Assembly (NCBI RefSeq): GCF_019649055.1
Contig: NW_026570304.1
Coordinates: 124,001 to 188,000, forward strand
Origin: Paramacrobiotus metropolitanus
Taxonomy: Eukaryota > Tardigrada > Eutardigrada > Parachela > Macrobiotidae
Length of the DNA: 64,000 nt
Reading direction: 5' to 3'
The position numbers and the translations under genes were made by a program. How positions within the stretch are numbered: the first letter of the stretch is position 1; each line of letters opens with the position of its first letter. Below the pieces are notes generated by a model, which was not told where the DNA came from, searched no databases, and saw only the letters and a list, made by a program, of their open reading frames with translations. Below are positions 14,070 to 27,200 of the stretch, piece by piece.

Positions 14070-17000
14070 TTACGCTGGACCTGCTGCGCAAGCGCTGCGA
14101 ACACAACGACGGCCTCATCCACACCGTCCAGGAGCTGGCGCTCCACCAGGACAACCTCGAAGAGTAAGCACCGCGCTTTTCGTACCGTCTTGGTAGCTTG
14201 TAGGTGCCAGATACGCATGACACGCACAGTGCCGCACTCAACAATCATGCACAATGATAGCCAGATAAATACTTGTAGTAAAAAATAACTGACAACAGAA
14301 ACAGCGTCCGCGTACGTATCATATTTTTTTTAAAACTCTCTTGGATAATATTTTGGATAATAATATTAACAGTTCTTTAGCCTCTTGTGGATAATATCCA
14401 TGATGATAAGAAATAATATTATAACACTGATAATAAACAGCATGATAATATTCCAGCTTCTCAGTATAGTATTACTGTAACAGAATTAATTTCTCGATGT
14501 CATCATGCCAGTGATATCTGCTTTTTCGTTGTCGGAAATTGTCGATATCTTTATATTTCGGCTTAATTTAAAATGGTTCTGCCCGGCGGGATTCCTAGTA
14601 GTTGGTGGTATGGTTAAGAGTTGAAAGGCGACTGCATTGCAGAATCGACGACATCGGGCGGTGGTGCAAGGACCTCAAGATCCTGTATCTGCAGGGCAAC
14701 AGCATCCAGAAAATCGGTAGACCATTATTCAAAAGTGTGCGGCATCCGCGCTGTTGGCTGTAATGTTCTCTTGATGCCAACTGCAGAGAACCTGAACCGG
14801 CTGAAGGCGCTGGAGTACCTCAATCTGGCCCTCAACAGCATCGAGCGCATCGAGAACCTGGAGGGCTGCGAGTCGCTGCAGAAGCTGGACTTGACGGCCA
14901 ACTTCATCGGCGACCTGACCTCCGTGGAGAATCTGCGCCAGAACGCCTGCCTCGACCAGTTGTAAGTGCCTTTATCCTTACTTCCGCTGCAGTCCTACTG
15001 CTTCCCTCATGTTAACGGTTGATTAATCGACGGCGATTCGTTCGGGTTTTTCTGTATTTGTTTTGGAAATTGCTGCAGCTGTTTGGTTGCAGGTTTCTGA
15101 CGGGTAATCCGTGCGCGGAGTTCGACGGTTATCGCCAGTACGTCGTCGCCGCGTTGCCCCACCTCAAGGTACGTTTATCGTTCGCAATGCGCAGGTAAAC
15201 AGATAAGCAGGGAATTTAAGACGGCCATTTTGCTGGCGATGATAAGGGCTGTCGCGGTGAAAACAGCGATTGCATTGTTCCGTCCGCTAGGGAATGACAT
15301 CATTTCCGTCTGTGCGCTTCCGGTAGAATGTTTGGTTAGCGCCACCGGTATTCAAATTACAGAGTAGATTAAAATTATATCTATGTGATTACTGTATTTA
15401 ACGTGAAAAAATGTCTACATAAAAATTGTTCTTAAATATAAAATTTTTTGTTCAGTTGGATCTCAGTATCACACGTCGAAAATTGGCATTTTTATGGTTT
15501 TGTGTTAGGTTTCTTGTGAAATTGTTACGTCAGGGCCTGGTAAGGGTTGAGGTCAGGTCGGCGCTCGTGATCGCTGTTCCTTTGTCAGCCTGGGTTGCAG
15601 AAGGCCGCAGCCATGCTGCAGCGTCGCATTGCCAACATTGCATTGTACTGTAATGTTGCGCCAAGTGTGCAGTAACGCATAACAAGCAGTAATCACAATG
15701 CACAGCAGTTATGAAATGCGCCAGACTGTTATTTCACGATTGTCTCCGAGAATTGTGTCGCGTCACGTTGCGTAAGCGGTTTTCCGGCTTTCATTCAGTG
15801 CTCAATTGCTAATCGATGCGGCTGGTGTGTAGGCTACGAAAATGAGAATTCCTGCAGGTAATCACGGTCGCCTTTTTTTCACAACGTGCTGATGCTCTTC
15901 GTAATTTATTTTGCATTACAAAATGGCGAAAAGCGGAAGCAGAAAATGATAATAATAGGATGAGCATATTTTATTGTGAACGTATTACCTAATAACAGTT
16001 GTGGGTTTGTAATGAAATGTTAATGCAGCGTGCGGTGGCCATTGGCAGGTGTTGGACGGGCAGGAAGTGAGCCGGACGGAGCGGATCGCGGCGCTGCAGG
16101 AGTTCCTGGAGATCAAGAGCCGCGTGATCAAGCAGCAGCACCTGTACAAGACGAAGCGGGTGCGTTCGCTGTCGCTGGCCACCGACGCGCTGCTCTTTCG
16201 CACGCCTAACTGAGTCGAGTGAATGTGATTGACGGGGCTTCCTTCTCTAAGGACGCCCAGCGCGCCGACAACGAACGGCAGCTGTCCGCGGCGGAGGACG
16301 TGCAGCGGCTGCCCTGGTCGCCCGAGTACCGCCGCCAGATGACGCGTCTGCGCGCCGCCGCCCTCGGCCAGACCGCCGCCGCTAGACACAAGTACCTACC
16401 GACTCCTACTCTTCGCTCCGTGATTCATTCGGCATCTGTCTTCTGTACAGTCCTCTCTGCATGTTCCCAGCCGACGTTAATCCGTCAGCGCTAGTCAGTT
16501 AATCGTTGTTAGTAGACGTTTCCTGATTCCTCGTTGATCTGTACAGTTTTCCAGTAAATTCTTTCTGCATTCTGCGTGTGGGGTTGGTGTGTAAAGCGGT
16601 CTTGTTGCAGATCATGCAAGGCGGTTCTGTGTGGCGCAGAAGCCGAAGAACGGACCGTCAAGCTGGTCAGCAAGTCCGGTCAAATACTCAATGTTAACGA
16701 GGCTAGGTACACATTACATTACACTGACATCTCCACGTACACACTTGTACTAAAGTTTATATGACAGCGTGGTCAGTTTGTAATCGTAATAATACAAGTA
16801 ATTGTAATGATTATGGGTAATGATATTTTGTCCTTCTGATTATTTTATTGTCATGCTTTTTATTTGCACTGCCATCGTCGCGAGTAGCATCCGCAGTTTT
16901 GCCTGAACACGTGTAGAGTGTAGACACATAATTTAATATGGGAATTATCAGGTAATAATTATCTGTACAGGCTGGAATATCAGTTGAATGATGACGAGGA

Positions 17001-17918
17001 AAACTGTCAGTTTTTGCTCGATGTGCCTATTTACCGGTACGTCTACGTTGAGGAATGTGCCAGCGTAAAGCTATATAAAAGGAATGCCTGTTGTATGTAC
17101 GAGTACATCGCATCTCTGTCACTACTGTTCGTACTCGTAGGTTTAATTACTTTAATAATAATTATTGGAGGTTACGTGTTCAAAAATGGATAAAAATAGA
17201 CGTTAGGAGCGACAGCATTGCTCGAGTTATACTTATCTGGTTCACAAATACCAAAATGAATAGGGTCATTTTAGCTGCAGTATGCAGCGGAAGTTGATAA
17301 AGGATACAGTTTCCAGGCATTTGGATACGTCGTTAATCGACGTGGATATCCAAGCCAACTATGTGAGAATCACCGTAAAAGGGAAGGTGAGAAAATATAA
17401 GAAAAAATCCCACGACGCAGTAGCAAGCACACCTCGTTTGTGCTGCAAACAGATTCTGCAATTGAGAATGCCCGAAGAAATTGCGGCCAGTCAGAGCAGT
17501 GCTCAGCGCTCGTCTACGAGCGGTCATTTGGTGCTGACGCTGCCCAAGGTGCGAACAAAATCAGCGGAAAAGTACCACTAATGCAATTGCTAAATGCCGG
17601 TTGCAGGCTGAGGCAGCCAACCGAACTGCGCAGCGGGTCAGCGCAACCATGAAGGCCCGCGATGCCCGGCCAGTGGCCAGTTCCGGTGAGAAGTGCGCGG
17701 CTGCCATAGGGAACACGGCAGTGGAGAATGCGAGCAGGACGAGCAACACGTTGCTGGAAGTGGAGCCGTCGGCGAAGCAGAGCTGCAGTCTGCACATCTG
17801 CTCCCAGCAGCGCACTCTCGCAGAACACCCACTACATTCCAGATTTTCCGCGCCGGTGCGGAATCGCCCGGACTCTCCCGGCTTCGCCGACAACGGCGAC
17901 GTGCCACCGCTTGGATGA
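14070..17918 (+). CDS. DNAAF11: Dynein axonemal assembly factor 11 (LRRC6/tilB/Seahorse)
   Basis: Eleven exons join in phase: 14070-14163, 14643-14716, 14787-14961, 15093-15168, 16049-16159, 16252-16391, 16611-16706, 16971-17036, 17317-17386, 17453-17548 and 17607-17918, about 436 codons with the stop. The order matches the family: EHNDG near the N-terminus, leucine-rich repeats ([30 protein letters not shown]), an LRR cap (LFLTGNPC), LDGQEV, then a p23/CS-like domain ([32 protein letters not shown]) and the typical C-terminal DVPPLG. In other animals it is a cytoplasmic factor for pre-assembly of axonemal dynein arms. The initiator ATG should lie in a short exon upstream; I could not fix it (an ATG near 13963 meets a stop after six codons). 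No lesions are seen. Confidence 0.93.
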
Positions 17919-18200
17919 AACTGCACGGGATAATGGCTCATTTTATCCATCCTTTATTCCCTTTATTGATATTTTATAATCGATAATAATTTTCTCGTTA
18001 ATATTGCACAGTCAAGCGCACATATTTTACACACTCTCATCAGCAGGTTTATTCCAAACTGACTGGTTTAACTTTAACTACACACATGCTCCCACAAAAC
18101 ACCATACCAAGAAGGAGCTTTTTTTGACTAGCACAGTTTAATTCAGGACCAGCGTGTAAATACCGTAGTCTGCAGACTGATATCACGGTGCGGGAGCGGA

Positions 18201-21200
18201 TTAGAAGGCGCAAGTGGGGTGGCGCGGCCGCATGTGGCAGACCATACGGTGCCGACAAGCCGCGTCACACCCGGCGTTCACCGAGGTGTCGTCCGACTTC
18301 CAGTAATACCTGTCCAAATTAAAATCACTTAGAAAAAGGCTTACAACGTCTAGCAGTGCCAGTACAATCTGACCGGAAGAAGGTCTGGAATTTGGCGTCG
18401 TCGCGCTCGAACTCGTCGAGCAGGGCGTTCCAGTTGCGCGGCTCCAGCTGCTCCAGTCCGAAGGCCTCCTTGGCGCTGTACTCCTTGTACCACACGGGGC
18501 CCACTTCCGGCTGCAGGTTGGCCGCCGTGATGTTGGCGATGTAGGTTTCATGGTCCAGAACCGCCTGAATTAAGGGAACTTTTCGTTGCAACCGGCGCAA
18601 ATAAAGACCGTCGCGCGCTGTCGCTTACCCAGGAACTGCCTGCGTAGTCGCCGTCGATAGTATACACGCGGAATCCGGGGTTTTGTCCGGTGTAGGTAGT
18701 CACACTGGGCCCCACATAGACGGCGCCGGTGGCGCGGTTGGGGAAGTCGGGATCGAAGTAAAGATGAACGTTATCCTTGTGTTCGTGGCCGTAGAATTGC
18801 GCGCGGATCGTGCCTTGGTACCTGTTATACAACCAGTCAGAATTCAGTCAACACAACATGTCGGTATATCAACTAAACCGTACCGGGCGACAATCTTGAG
18901 GTAGTTGTCGGTCCAGGTGCGCATGCAGTCGCCGCTGCCGGGCGGCAGGTGCCCGATGATGTGCACCGCGTCGCCGGCGGTCTCGGCGGCCTGCAGTTCG
19001 TTGATGAGCCAGGCCAGTTGGCCGTTGGGGTCGGTGGTGTTCATGAGGAGGAAGAAGTTCATGTTGTAGCAGTAGTTGTTGTTCAACGAGATGATGCGCA
19101 GGCCCGGGTACGGGTTGATGCGGTAGTACGCGCCCCTGCCGATCAAGTTTAATTATTTCTACTTAAGGTCAACCAACGTGTCCACGGCTGTGAAGCGTCC
19201 TTACGCTGTGACGGTCCTGAGGGCGTCCTGCGGCAGCCAGTCCTTCCAGGCGTCGGCCAGGGCGTCGTACAGCCAACCGATGGTGTTGGAGCCGCCGACA
19301 TTGGGAGGCGGGAAGCTGCAGCATCCAGCGTTAACAACTGCAGTGGTGATTAATTGCAACTAGACACTATCATTAATGTGGCGAGGGGCCTACGTGTTGC
19401 AGGGAGCGCTTTCGTGGTTGCCGACGACGGGGTAGACCGGCGTGTTGGGGAAGTGGCGCTTGAGGTACTCCACCGTCATGTCCAGCACCGCCAGCTGCTG
19501 CGCGCGGCTCTGCTTCCAGATGGTGTGGTCGGGCAGGTCGCCGGTCATCAGGATGTAGTCGAACTATTTATACACCGGCAGTGCAATTAACTACACGTAG
19601 TTATTTAAATTCAGTGGGTAAACTATCGTATTTAAATAATTTACATGATCATTCTTGGCAATCCAGCTGAACATGTTGTCCACCAGGTGTGCCGGGACGT
19701 CGCACTTGCCGCTGTCGCCCCATTCACCGGCCGCTCGTCCCACAACATCTGCGAAAAGCGAATCAAATCAGCTTACCAGACTTTCGCTGATTTACCAAGC
19801 TAATGTCGTGATGCCAGTTATAAAATTTAAATCCGTTTTTTTTATTTATTGTGAATTCCTGTACTGTACTGCTGTTTAATGCAGTAATTAATTAAAAGGC
19901 AATAATTCCACTGTGTTATCTGGCGTGATAATAAGATAGGTAGCTGTTCCGGAATAAATGAGCCGTAAATCATAACAGGCGAACAAAGGAATGCTTATTT
20001 GAATAACAAAAACCTAAAAAGCTATACGCTTATCAGTGGAGGTAATTGAAGATAACGATGAAAAGATGCCGCGCAAGATAATTGGCACATCGCACACCAA
20101 TCACCAAGGGGAAAACATTGCAGATAATTAAGTGCACCGTAAAAATGTGGTGCAATGGTATCAAGCGCACATGGACGATTAGATAGGGACAGCGGACGCA
20201 GTGCCCAGAGATAAGGAAACCACCACTGACAAGCAGATGAGCGCCACAAGGTCAAACAAATCAATGCAGATCAATGAAACGAAACCAATGAAAATTCAAT
20301 TAATTTCAACTGGTCATATAATACTAAGTATTCAAAAAGTATTTAAGGTATTTAAAAATAAATTCATACTCTGATTACTTGGTTTAAATCAACCAACTAG
20401 CTCGTTCGATTAAATTAGTTAAAATTTAAATTAAATTAATTGCAAAAGTGCAGTTGCAAAAAAGCAAGCACTCACCACCGCTGTCCTCCTGACAGCACTG
20501 CGGATCAGTGCAGTGGGCGTTGCTGCCCGGCTGGTAGAACAAGTCGAAGTGGATGTCGGTGAGGTGGAGGACGCGCAGCTTCTTGGCGTCGGCCGCGGGC
20601 GGGCGGATGTCGGGGAGGGGCGGGCGGGGCACGGCGGGCAGCGGGACGTTCCAGTGCAGCACCGTCTCGTCCTCCTCGCACTGCAGCCCCGTCAGCAGGT
20701 TGCACAGCAGTCCCGCCGAGTACTTGGTCCGCTTCAGAACTGCAACCACAAATAGGTAATTGTGCGCTGAAATCAAAAGCGAATTTTAAGGGATTAATTC
20801 TAAGCGTTGAAATTTAAACTCAAAGAAGTACGAGTGCTTAAATAGGAATTACATAAAAAACTGCAATATGAATAAGAACAGCTGCATTAACCATTAAATT
20901 CAATTAAATACAAACTGATTTAAAAACGAATAAATTTAAAAGCTCCATTAATAAATAAATGCAATCAGTTAAAAAATTGAGAAAATAAATTACTTAATCC
21001 ACAGTTTCCAAACGGTAGTTTTTCTTGATCAAGGCAAACTCGGAAATGCAAACTGGTGGCTACTCAGTACTCACTGTAGAAGACCTGGTCAGCGTAGGCG
21101 TCGATGACGCCCTTGCAGCCCTTGGGCGTGGCGAAGATCTGCAGCTGGTTGCAGATGTTCTCGCCCAGACCGGCCAGCGTGCTGGTGGAGGTGAAGGGCA

Positions 21201-21447
21201 GTGCCAGCATGGTTTTCAGCGTCCCGATAGCCAGCTTGCAGACGCTGCAGGTGCTGTCGCCCGTGCTGGCCTGCTCGCGGCCCAGCAAGCTGTTCTGCAG
21301 GATGGAGCGCCACGAGGCGAACGACTCGCTCGTTACCCACGCGTACTCCCGCGATCGGTCCGTCGGCTTCTTCCCGGAGGCGGCGGAGGCCGAGCTGGCC
21401 AGCAGGACCAGGCCCAGCACGATGAGGAGGCTCGAGAGGGATGGCAT
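18201..21447 (-). CDS. SMPD1: Acid sphingomyelinase (sphingomyelin phosphodiesterase)
   Basis: Nine minus-strand exons join in phase: 21447-21075, 20739-20476, 19748-19645, 19563-19394, 19315-19205, 19135-18884, 18821-18629, 18564-18374 and 18309-18201. They total 1767 nt, 588 aa, near the usual length for the family. Residues 1-23 are a signal peptide ([13 protein letters not shown]), followed by a saposin-B domain from about Cys67. The calcineurin-like phosphoesterase core keeps every metal ligand: Asp186 and His188 (LTDIHFD), Asp256 (TGDLPDH), Asn296 (GNHE), His403 (IIGHLPPG), His437 and His439 (FYGHEH). The C-terminal Cys-rich end (GCDAAC, MVC, TCAF) is also typical. Family enzymes hydrolyse sphingomyelin to ceramide and phosphocholine in lysosomes or outside the cell. 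It converges on DNAAF11 with 282 bp between stops. The assignment is to the SMPD1-type group; other invertebrate ASM paralogues are not excluded. Confidence 0.95.
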
Positions 21448-22647
21448 GACTGCGGACAATGCAAATAGTTCCCGACCCAATCAGCAATGAAGAAAACGCT
21501 GACAGTGGCGCGGCTCTTATATGGCTTACCGCTTACCTCGTCAATCTTATCATTCTTCAGCAGCGTCTTCGCACTATCTCGCTGAAGATAAATGAAGCTG
21601 TCCGGCAACAATGTGTGCGCCGTTGATTAGATTGGCTATCAATTAAGAAACCCAAGTCGGTTCTTCCAAGAAATCGCTATCAGAAAACATCACTCAATTT
21701 TCAGCAGCATCGATGGATAAGACTAATGGCAGTCCAGTTCCGAAACCATACGTCAGCTGCGGGTGGCTGGCTGAACGACACCGTACAACTGCCATAGTAA
21801 GCCATGCCAGACCAGGAAGGATTCAGCGGTATGGGAAACGGAAATACCTCAGGAAAAGGGAACAATCATACAAAGACCGGAAGCAGTTGAAAACTTCGTA
21901 GCTGGGCCCCGGATCCCAGCGACACTGTACTCTGCTGTCACAGACTTTATACTGTGCCATCCGCCCAAGTTGGCGCTTACATTTACTGTAACAGTATTAA
22001 AGCGCGTTTACTGATTTACGTACACTGACGAGTTGTTTTTCCTGTTTTCAATGGAGTGATTGGTTTAAGCCCTCGCCCTCTATCCCACCGGACGCAAACT
22101 ACGCACTACGGACTTAACTAGTGCTAACAAGTACCACTTTGGTACACTGCGCCTGGTCAAGATATTGGGTTTTTTCACTTTGCGAATGCATCAAGATGTA
22201 TGGCAAATATATCTCTTTTATATTCCAATGATGGCGTACTAGGTGTTTAATATAAAAGTTTCGTGAAATGTTCGCCATAACTTTGCTCTTACTTGACTAC
22301 AACGCCTCAGATTCTATGATACTGGGTTGGCTTGGCTCAAGCCATGTTTACCCAGTAAGCGCTATGGCAAAGTTCACCGTAAACTGCCGCACTTTAGCCA
22401 CGCCCCAGCCTTTAGCCCCGCCCCAACGCGTTAGACCAATTACTCCATTCCAGCATTTATGATTTACAGTATACTTTATCTTCGTAGATTTCACTTCCGG
22501 ATTTGTTTTCGACTAGATGATCGTCTTCTGGCCAGTTGGAAATTAATTACAGAGTGGATTCCTTTTGTAATTGGCGATAAAGGTTCGTTGGTTAGCAGGA
22601 TCGTTACTCTAAGCTAGTTCAGCCAGTTTAATCCTGATTGAATCAGC
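21448..22647. other. Intergenic, divergent promoters of SMPD1 and RTF2
   Basis: The two genes start back to back with 1.2 kb between their ATGs. No exon or RNA gene is seen. Both sets of 5' untranslated sequence and promoters must lie here, but I can place no TATA box or initiator with confidence. Confidence 0.5.
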
Positions 22648-24290
22648 ATGGGAAACGACGGTGGCAGCATTCCTCGACGTGTGGAGTTGGTGCGCGAGAA
22701 GCAGCGACCCAAACAGGTAAGGGAACGTTGATTTGGTTATCTGATTGAATCTCGGAATAGTTGGCTGACTGATCCCCAGTGCTCACTAGTCACTTGATTG
22801 CTGATTCAGGCGGACAAGGACGCAGAGGCCGCGGCCAGATGGAAGCACTGCCAGCTGTCGCAGCAGCCTCTGCGCCAGCCCGTCGTCGCCTGCGATCTGG
22901 GCCGTCTCTACAACAAGGATGCCATTCTCCAGCAGCTCCTCGCCAAAAAGTCCCGTTCCCCCCTGGCTGACCATATCAAATCGCTCAAGGTGAGTCCGTT
23001 TGTTGCTTCCTGAAGAATTTGTTGACATTGTTCAGGTGAAACACGGCGCAGGTGATACGGAGTTGTAGCCGAGTATTGGCAGATACGGTAGGTGTACAGG
23101 GAATGTGAACAGTAGCGATCTCCACGAGTCGTAAAACAGCTTGAAATCGATAGTACGTCGTACGTGATGTGTTACCGTAGCTGCAGATTGTGATTTACCG
23201 TTGGTGTACAGGGAACTCGAACAGTAGCGCATCTCTGATGCTGGCTTTTTGATACTGCAAATCATAAATGATAAAAATTATAAGATTAATATAAATGGCG
23301 TGTTTTTAGGACGTGTACGAACTGAAGTTGACGGTGTCAGCGGACAGTGCGGAGGGCGAGCACGGCGGGTCGTACGACAAGTGTCTGTGGGTCTGTCCGG
23401 TGACGGGGCTGGAAATGAACGGCCGACATCCCTTCTCCTTCCTGCGCAGCTGCGGCTGTGTCCTCTCCGATCGCGCACTGAAAGCACTCAAATCCGACAC
23501 ATGCCCTGGCGTAAGTTCAACTGCTTTCTCCACTCCCAGTTCGCTAGATTCAGATTTCGACTATTCATATTTCTTTTGTAGAAATGACTTAATATTAATG
23601 GTGGATTAAATAGTTTTATGTGTTGGCTGCGTTGAATTTCCGCTTGAATTTTCAATTGTCACGAAGGGAATTAAAGTCCGGTGATATAAAATGGCGTTTA
23701 ATTTAAATTATGTGTTTACTTCAGTTTCTTTTACTTCAGTTATGTTTTACTTCGTATGGTAGAACACCACAGTGTTAACTGTTACTTCGCAGTTTATTTG
23801 GAAATGATTTCTTTCGTTAATTTGGGAAATGTTTATTTGTTGCGTTTTACTAAAGTACTCGTAGCATTTGATGGTTTTCATCGAGATATGGTCCAAATGA
23901 TTGATTTTTCTGTTGTTTTTTCTCCAGTGTAATTCGCCTAACAAATACACGGGTGACGAAGTGATCCCGCTGAATCCGCCGGCGGAGGAGGTGGAGCGGC
24001 TGCGGGAGGCGATGAATGTGCGGCGCGCGGAGCGGAAGGCCAGCAGGGAGGGCAAGAAGCGGCCGCTGGAGGGGAACAGTCAGGAGGCCACGACGTCCAA
24101 GACCGCCCGCACCAGCAGCAGCGTCAAGCACCCTTCGGCGCGCGACGCCGACGTGCAGCGCATCGCGCAGCGCTCGGTGGCGACGGACCCGGCGGCCAGT
24201 CAGGTCTTCAAGTCCCTCTTCACCAGCAGCGAGGACGCCAAGAAGCGCGACCACGCCCACTGGGTCACCTACAACCCCTTCTACAACTGA
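22648..24290 (+). CDS. RTF2: Replication termination factor 2 homologue
   Basis: Four exons join in phase: 22648-22716, 22810-22989, 23310-23510 and 23928-24290, 813 nt, 270 aa. The start MGNDGGSIPRRVELVR is the family signature. Exon 2 carries CDLGRLYNKDAILQQLL. Exon 3 carries the modified RING/U-box-like part with CPVTGLEMNGRHPFSFLRSC, GCVLSDRAL and TCPGC (the last Cys comes from exon 4). The tail is basic and Ser-rich and ends with KSLF and HWVTYNPFYN, as in animal homologues. In other species the protein acts at stalled replication forks and is removed by DDI1/2 shuttle factors. Intron 2 contains a roughly 30-bp word repeated at 23091 and 23202. No lesions. Confidence 0.94.
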
Positions 24291-27200
24291 ACGTGTCCTG
24301 TTTCCTTTCTTTTTTGGTCTGCTCTTGACTGCAGTCGCTGATTCCTGTACAGATAGTTTGCGTTGAATGTGGGACTTTTCAGTGGAAATAGTTGACTAGT
24401 GACCTTTTTTTTTGCGTTTGCGGAGACCATCATTTGCGATTGAGGATGGTGCGCGGTATGCGTTGATTGGCGGACGATTGGCGCTTGAGTAATGGGCGAC
24501 AGTGAGCGGTAAAAGATAAATGGCAGATTGCCGAATTACTCGCGGAATATTGCCGTCACAGCGGCTGCGTCAATGGGGTTCGGGCAGCGCGCGGAAATGG
24601 CCCTGGCTGATATATGGCCGGCCAAATGGTCGGCCTGGCCTGACTGCTGCGTGAGTGGCCCGATCGCTCGCTCTTGCCGGCGTCCTTCGCGGCGTCCCTG
24701 TTTCATTGTAACGCACCATATATTGCGGCCCCAGCGGAGGCGCTTATCAGCGGCCGGCATGTCAAGCAGATGGAGCCAATAAGAAACATAAATCCCCAGT
24801 CGGCACAATTATATTCTCGCGCGGGCTGCTCAATGCAGAATAACCAGGCTCCCTGTATCGCGGCAAGTGCATCTTGTTCCCTTTCTGTAATTGTCCCGGC
24901 AGCGCCGCCGGAGAATGCCTCTGAGCCGCTCACAATGCCGGCTGTCGATCTCCTGGCCACATACGCTCGCAGCATCGATCCGCCGGCATCGCACAATCAG
25001 CCGCTTATCTCATCGCCAGCAATTTGAATAAACAATTTGCTCATCCCAAGCAAGCGCTCCTGCTCCCAGCCGGCTGCAATGAATCACTATTTCCTGCACA
25101 ACTTAACGCAAAAGCAAGTAGATTTCTCGGCAAATCCATCTGAAATGTACTCAGAAACACTTGTTTGAAAATAACTCCATGTAGAAGAATGTCCACATAA
25201 TAAATTACCGTTTCTATCAGTAGAAGTTGTTGGTGACCTTTATGGCGTATCGCTATGGCAGGAGTTAAACTATTATTTGTTTTAAATAAGTACCATTTTT
25301 ATCAAGAATACAGTATCATTTTTTCTATATTATATTAAGAAGTAAGAGCAATTTATTGCCTATCCGGCGTACTGTGTATACAAGTACTGTACTTAACTAC
25401 AGTGCTAATGCGTTTAAGAGAAATGCTCTGTTACTGATCATGAGAAGGACGGTGACAATGTTTGCTCATGTTGGGCGTTTATTCGGTAAAACAGCTGTAA
25501 AAATCGTTGCATATGTGGAATGGAAAGTGTGGCCGCTGGCTGCCGGTTCGTTGCTGGTCAGCGGATGGTCCCGGTGGGGTTGTATATATGGAGGAGGAAT
25601 GAAGCGCGGTCATCAGAGATGGGCGCCGGTGGAATTGCCGCTCCGGATGGACGCAGTTATTATTCCATATTGCATGCAAATCAGCTCTGGCACGGTGGCA
25701 CCCGACGCCTCGCTGTTTCTAGCAGATACAGCGCTAGCTTTACATGTACATATTGTATCGTATGCATCGGAAAGCGATTTACTGATTGTCTGTGCCTCGC
25801 CTCGCATATACATGTAATATATTCTGGTGGCAATGGCAATTGTATTGTGTCGGGCTGACAATCAATGGAAGCAAGTGCCGATGGCACTTAAGCGTATGCC
25901 CCACAGATCGCTCTTCACCGAAATCTGCGAGCGCGGGCCGGTCATCATTGATTTTTTGATTAGTGCGCCCGAGAGGCCCGGCAATACAGAGTATACAGAT
26001 ACAACGGGCAATCGGGATGGAGGCATTCCTTGTTACATAGTCGAGCGGGAGAATAAATTAGCGCGGCCAAATTAGCGCCGCCATATTTCCCCATTACGCA
26101 CTTTCCGCGCTCATCGATGCCATCATTCACTCCCGCACTAACGAATTCGCCCGGCTCATGCATTCGACTGTTGATCAGCATATATGGCGCTTATGCGCAA
26201 CAACACATCGGCCACGCATCATTTCAGGACGGTCGTAATAAGCGGCATGTGCCCGGCTGTTGCAGCAATAATAATCCATAAAAATATATATAAAATTATG
26301 TTCGCCAACATATGCTCGCACAATATGCTATCCAGGGAGTAATCGTGTTTATCCCGTTTCTAAATAAACACCCTGCAATCAACACGCGCACTTTCTTATA
26401 GTGTCACTGCTGTATTAACAAGCGCAGTGGCCGTGTGAGAGTGCACACTGGTTAATTGAATTATACGTATATTTAATCAACCAACTGTCCGTCAAGCACC
26501 AGTTGGCCTACTTTTCACAACACGCCTCTTTTCCGCAGTGATAAAAATTCTTAAACACGTCGCTCACTGTACAATGAACAATTAGCAATTTTATTTTCTA
26601 GTAACCATAATGCCGGTAATAAATCCGCATCGTAACTGTGTGATGCGGAAAGGTCACTGCGCGGCCTGATTAATAATGTAATGCGAATATCGATATATAT
26701 GGATAGCTGATAGATGGAGGGATGTGCAATCTGGTGTGTTTTGCTGGATGTGTCATTAATTGTCCGTGTTTATGTGGATGAAAGTATTATGGTTGATAAT
26801 GCGCCGGTCAGCAGATGGCGCGCACAATGGGCGCGACATGCGGACACATGCGGGAACAATATGGTCGCATCAGTCGGCGTTATGCTCAAGTGCCTGCGTT
26901 ACGCGCCTCTTGAGCATTCGCATTCACTCGCAGGAGAGATAGAGGCGCGGGGAATGGGATAGCGCTAGTTAGGCAAGCACTGCAATCCCGGTTCGGCCAG
27001 CGGATATTAACAGCGCCGATGCATTTCATCCCCGGCCTCGCCGCTTCTGTTACGCTGCAGTCGCCACAGAACAGAGCATATGTCGGTACTGTATATTGGT
27101 GTGTGCGGGAAGCGGGAAGCGGCAGATGAAGAGGAGGAGCAGATTGTGCCGCTCTGGACAGAGCAGTTGCAGTGAATGCGTGCCGCTGCGGAATAAAAGC

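Noticed and set aside
21064-21480. Longer N-terminus for acid sphingomyelinase
   Set aside because: The extra 11 codons would start at a TTG. The ATG at 21447 directly precedes a standard signal peptide, so it is used.
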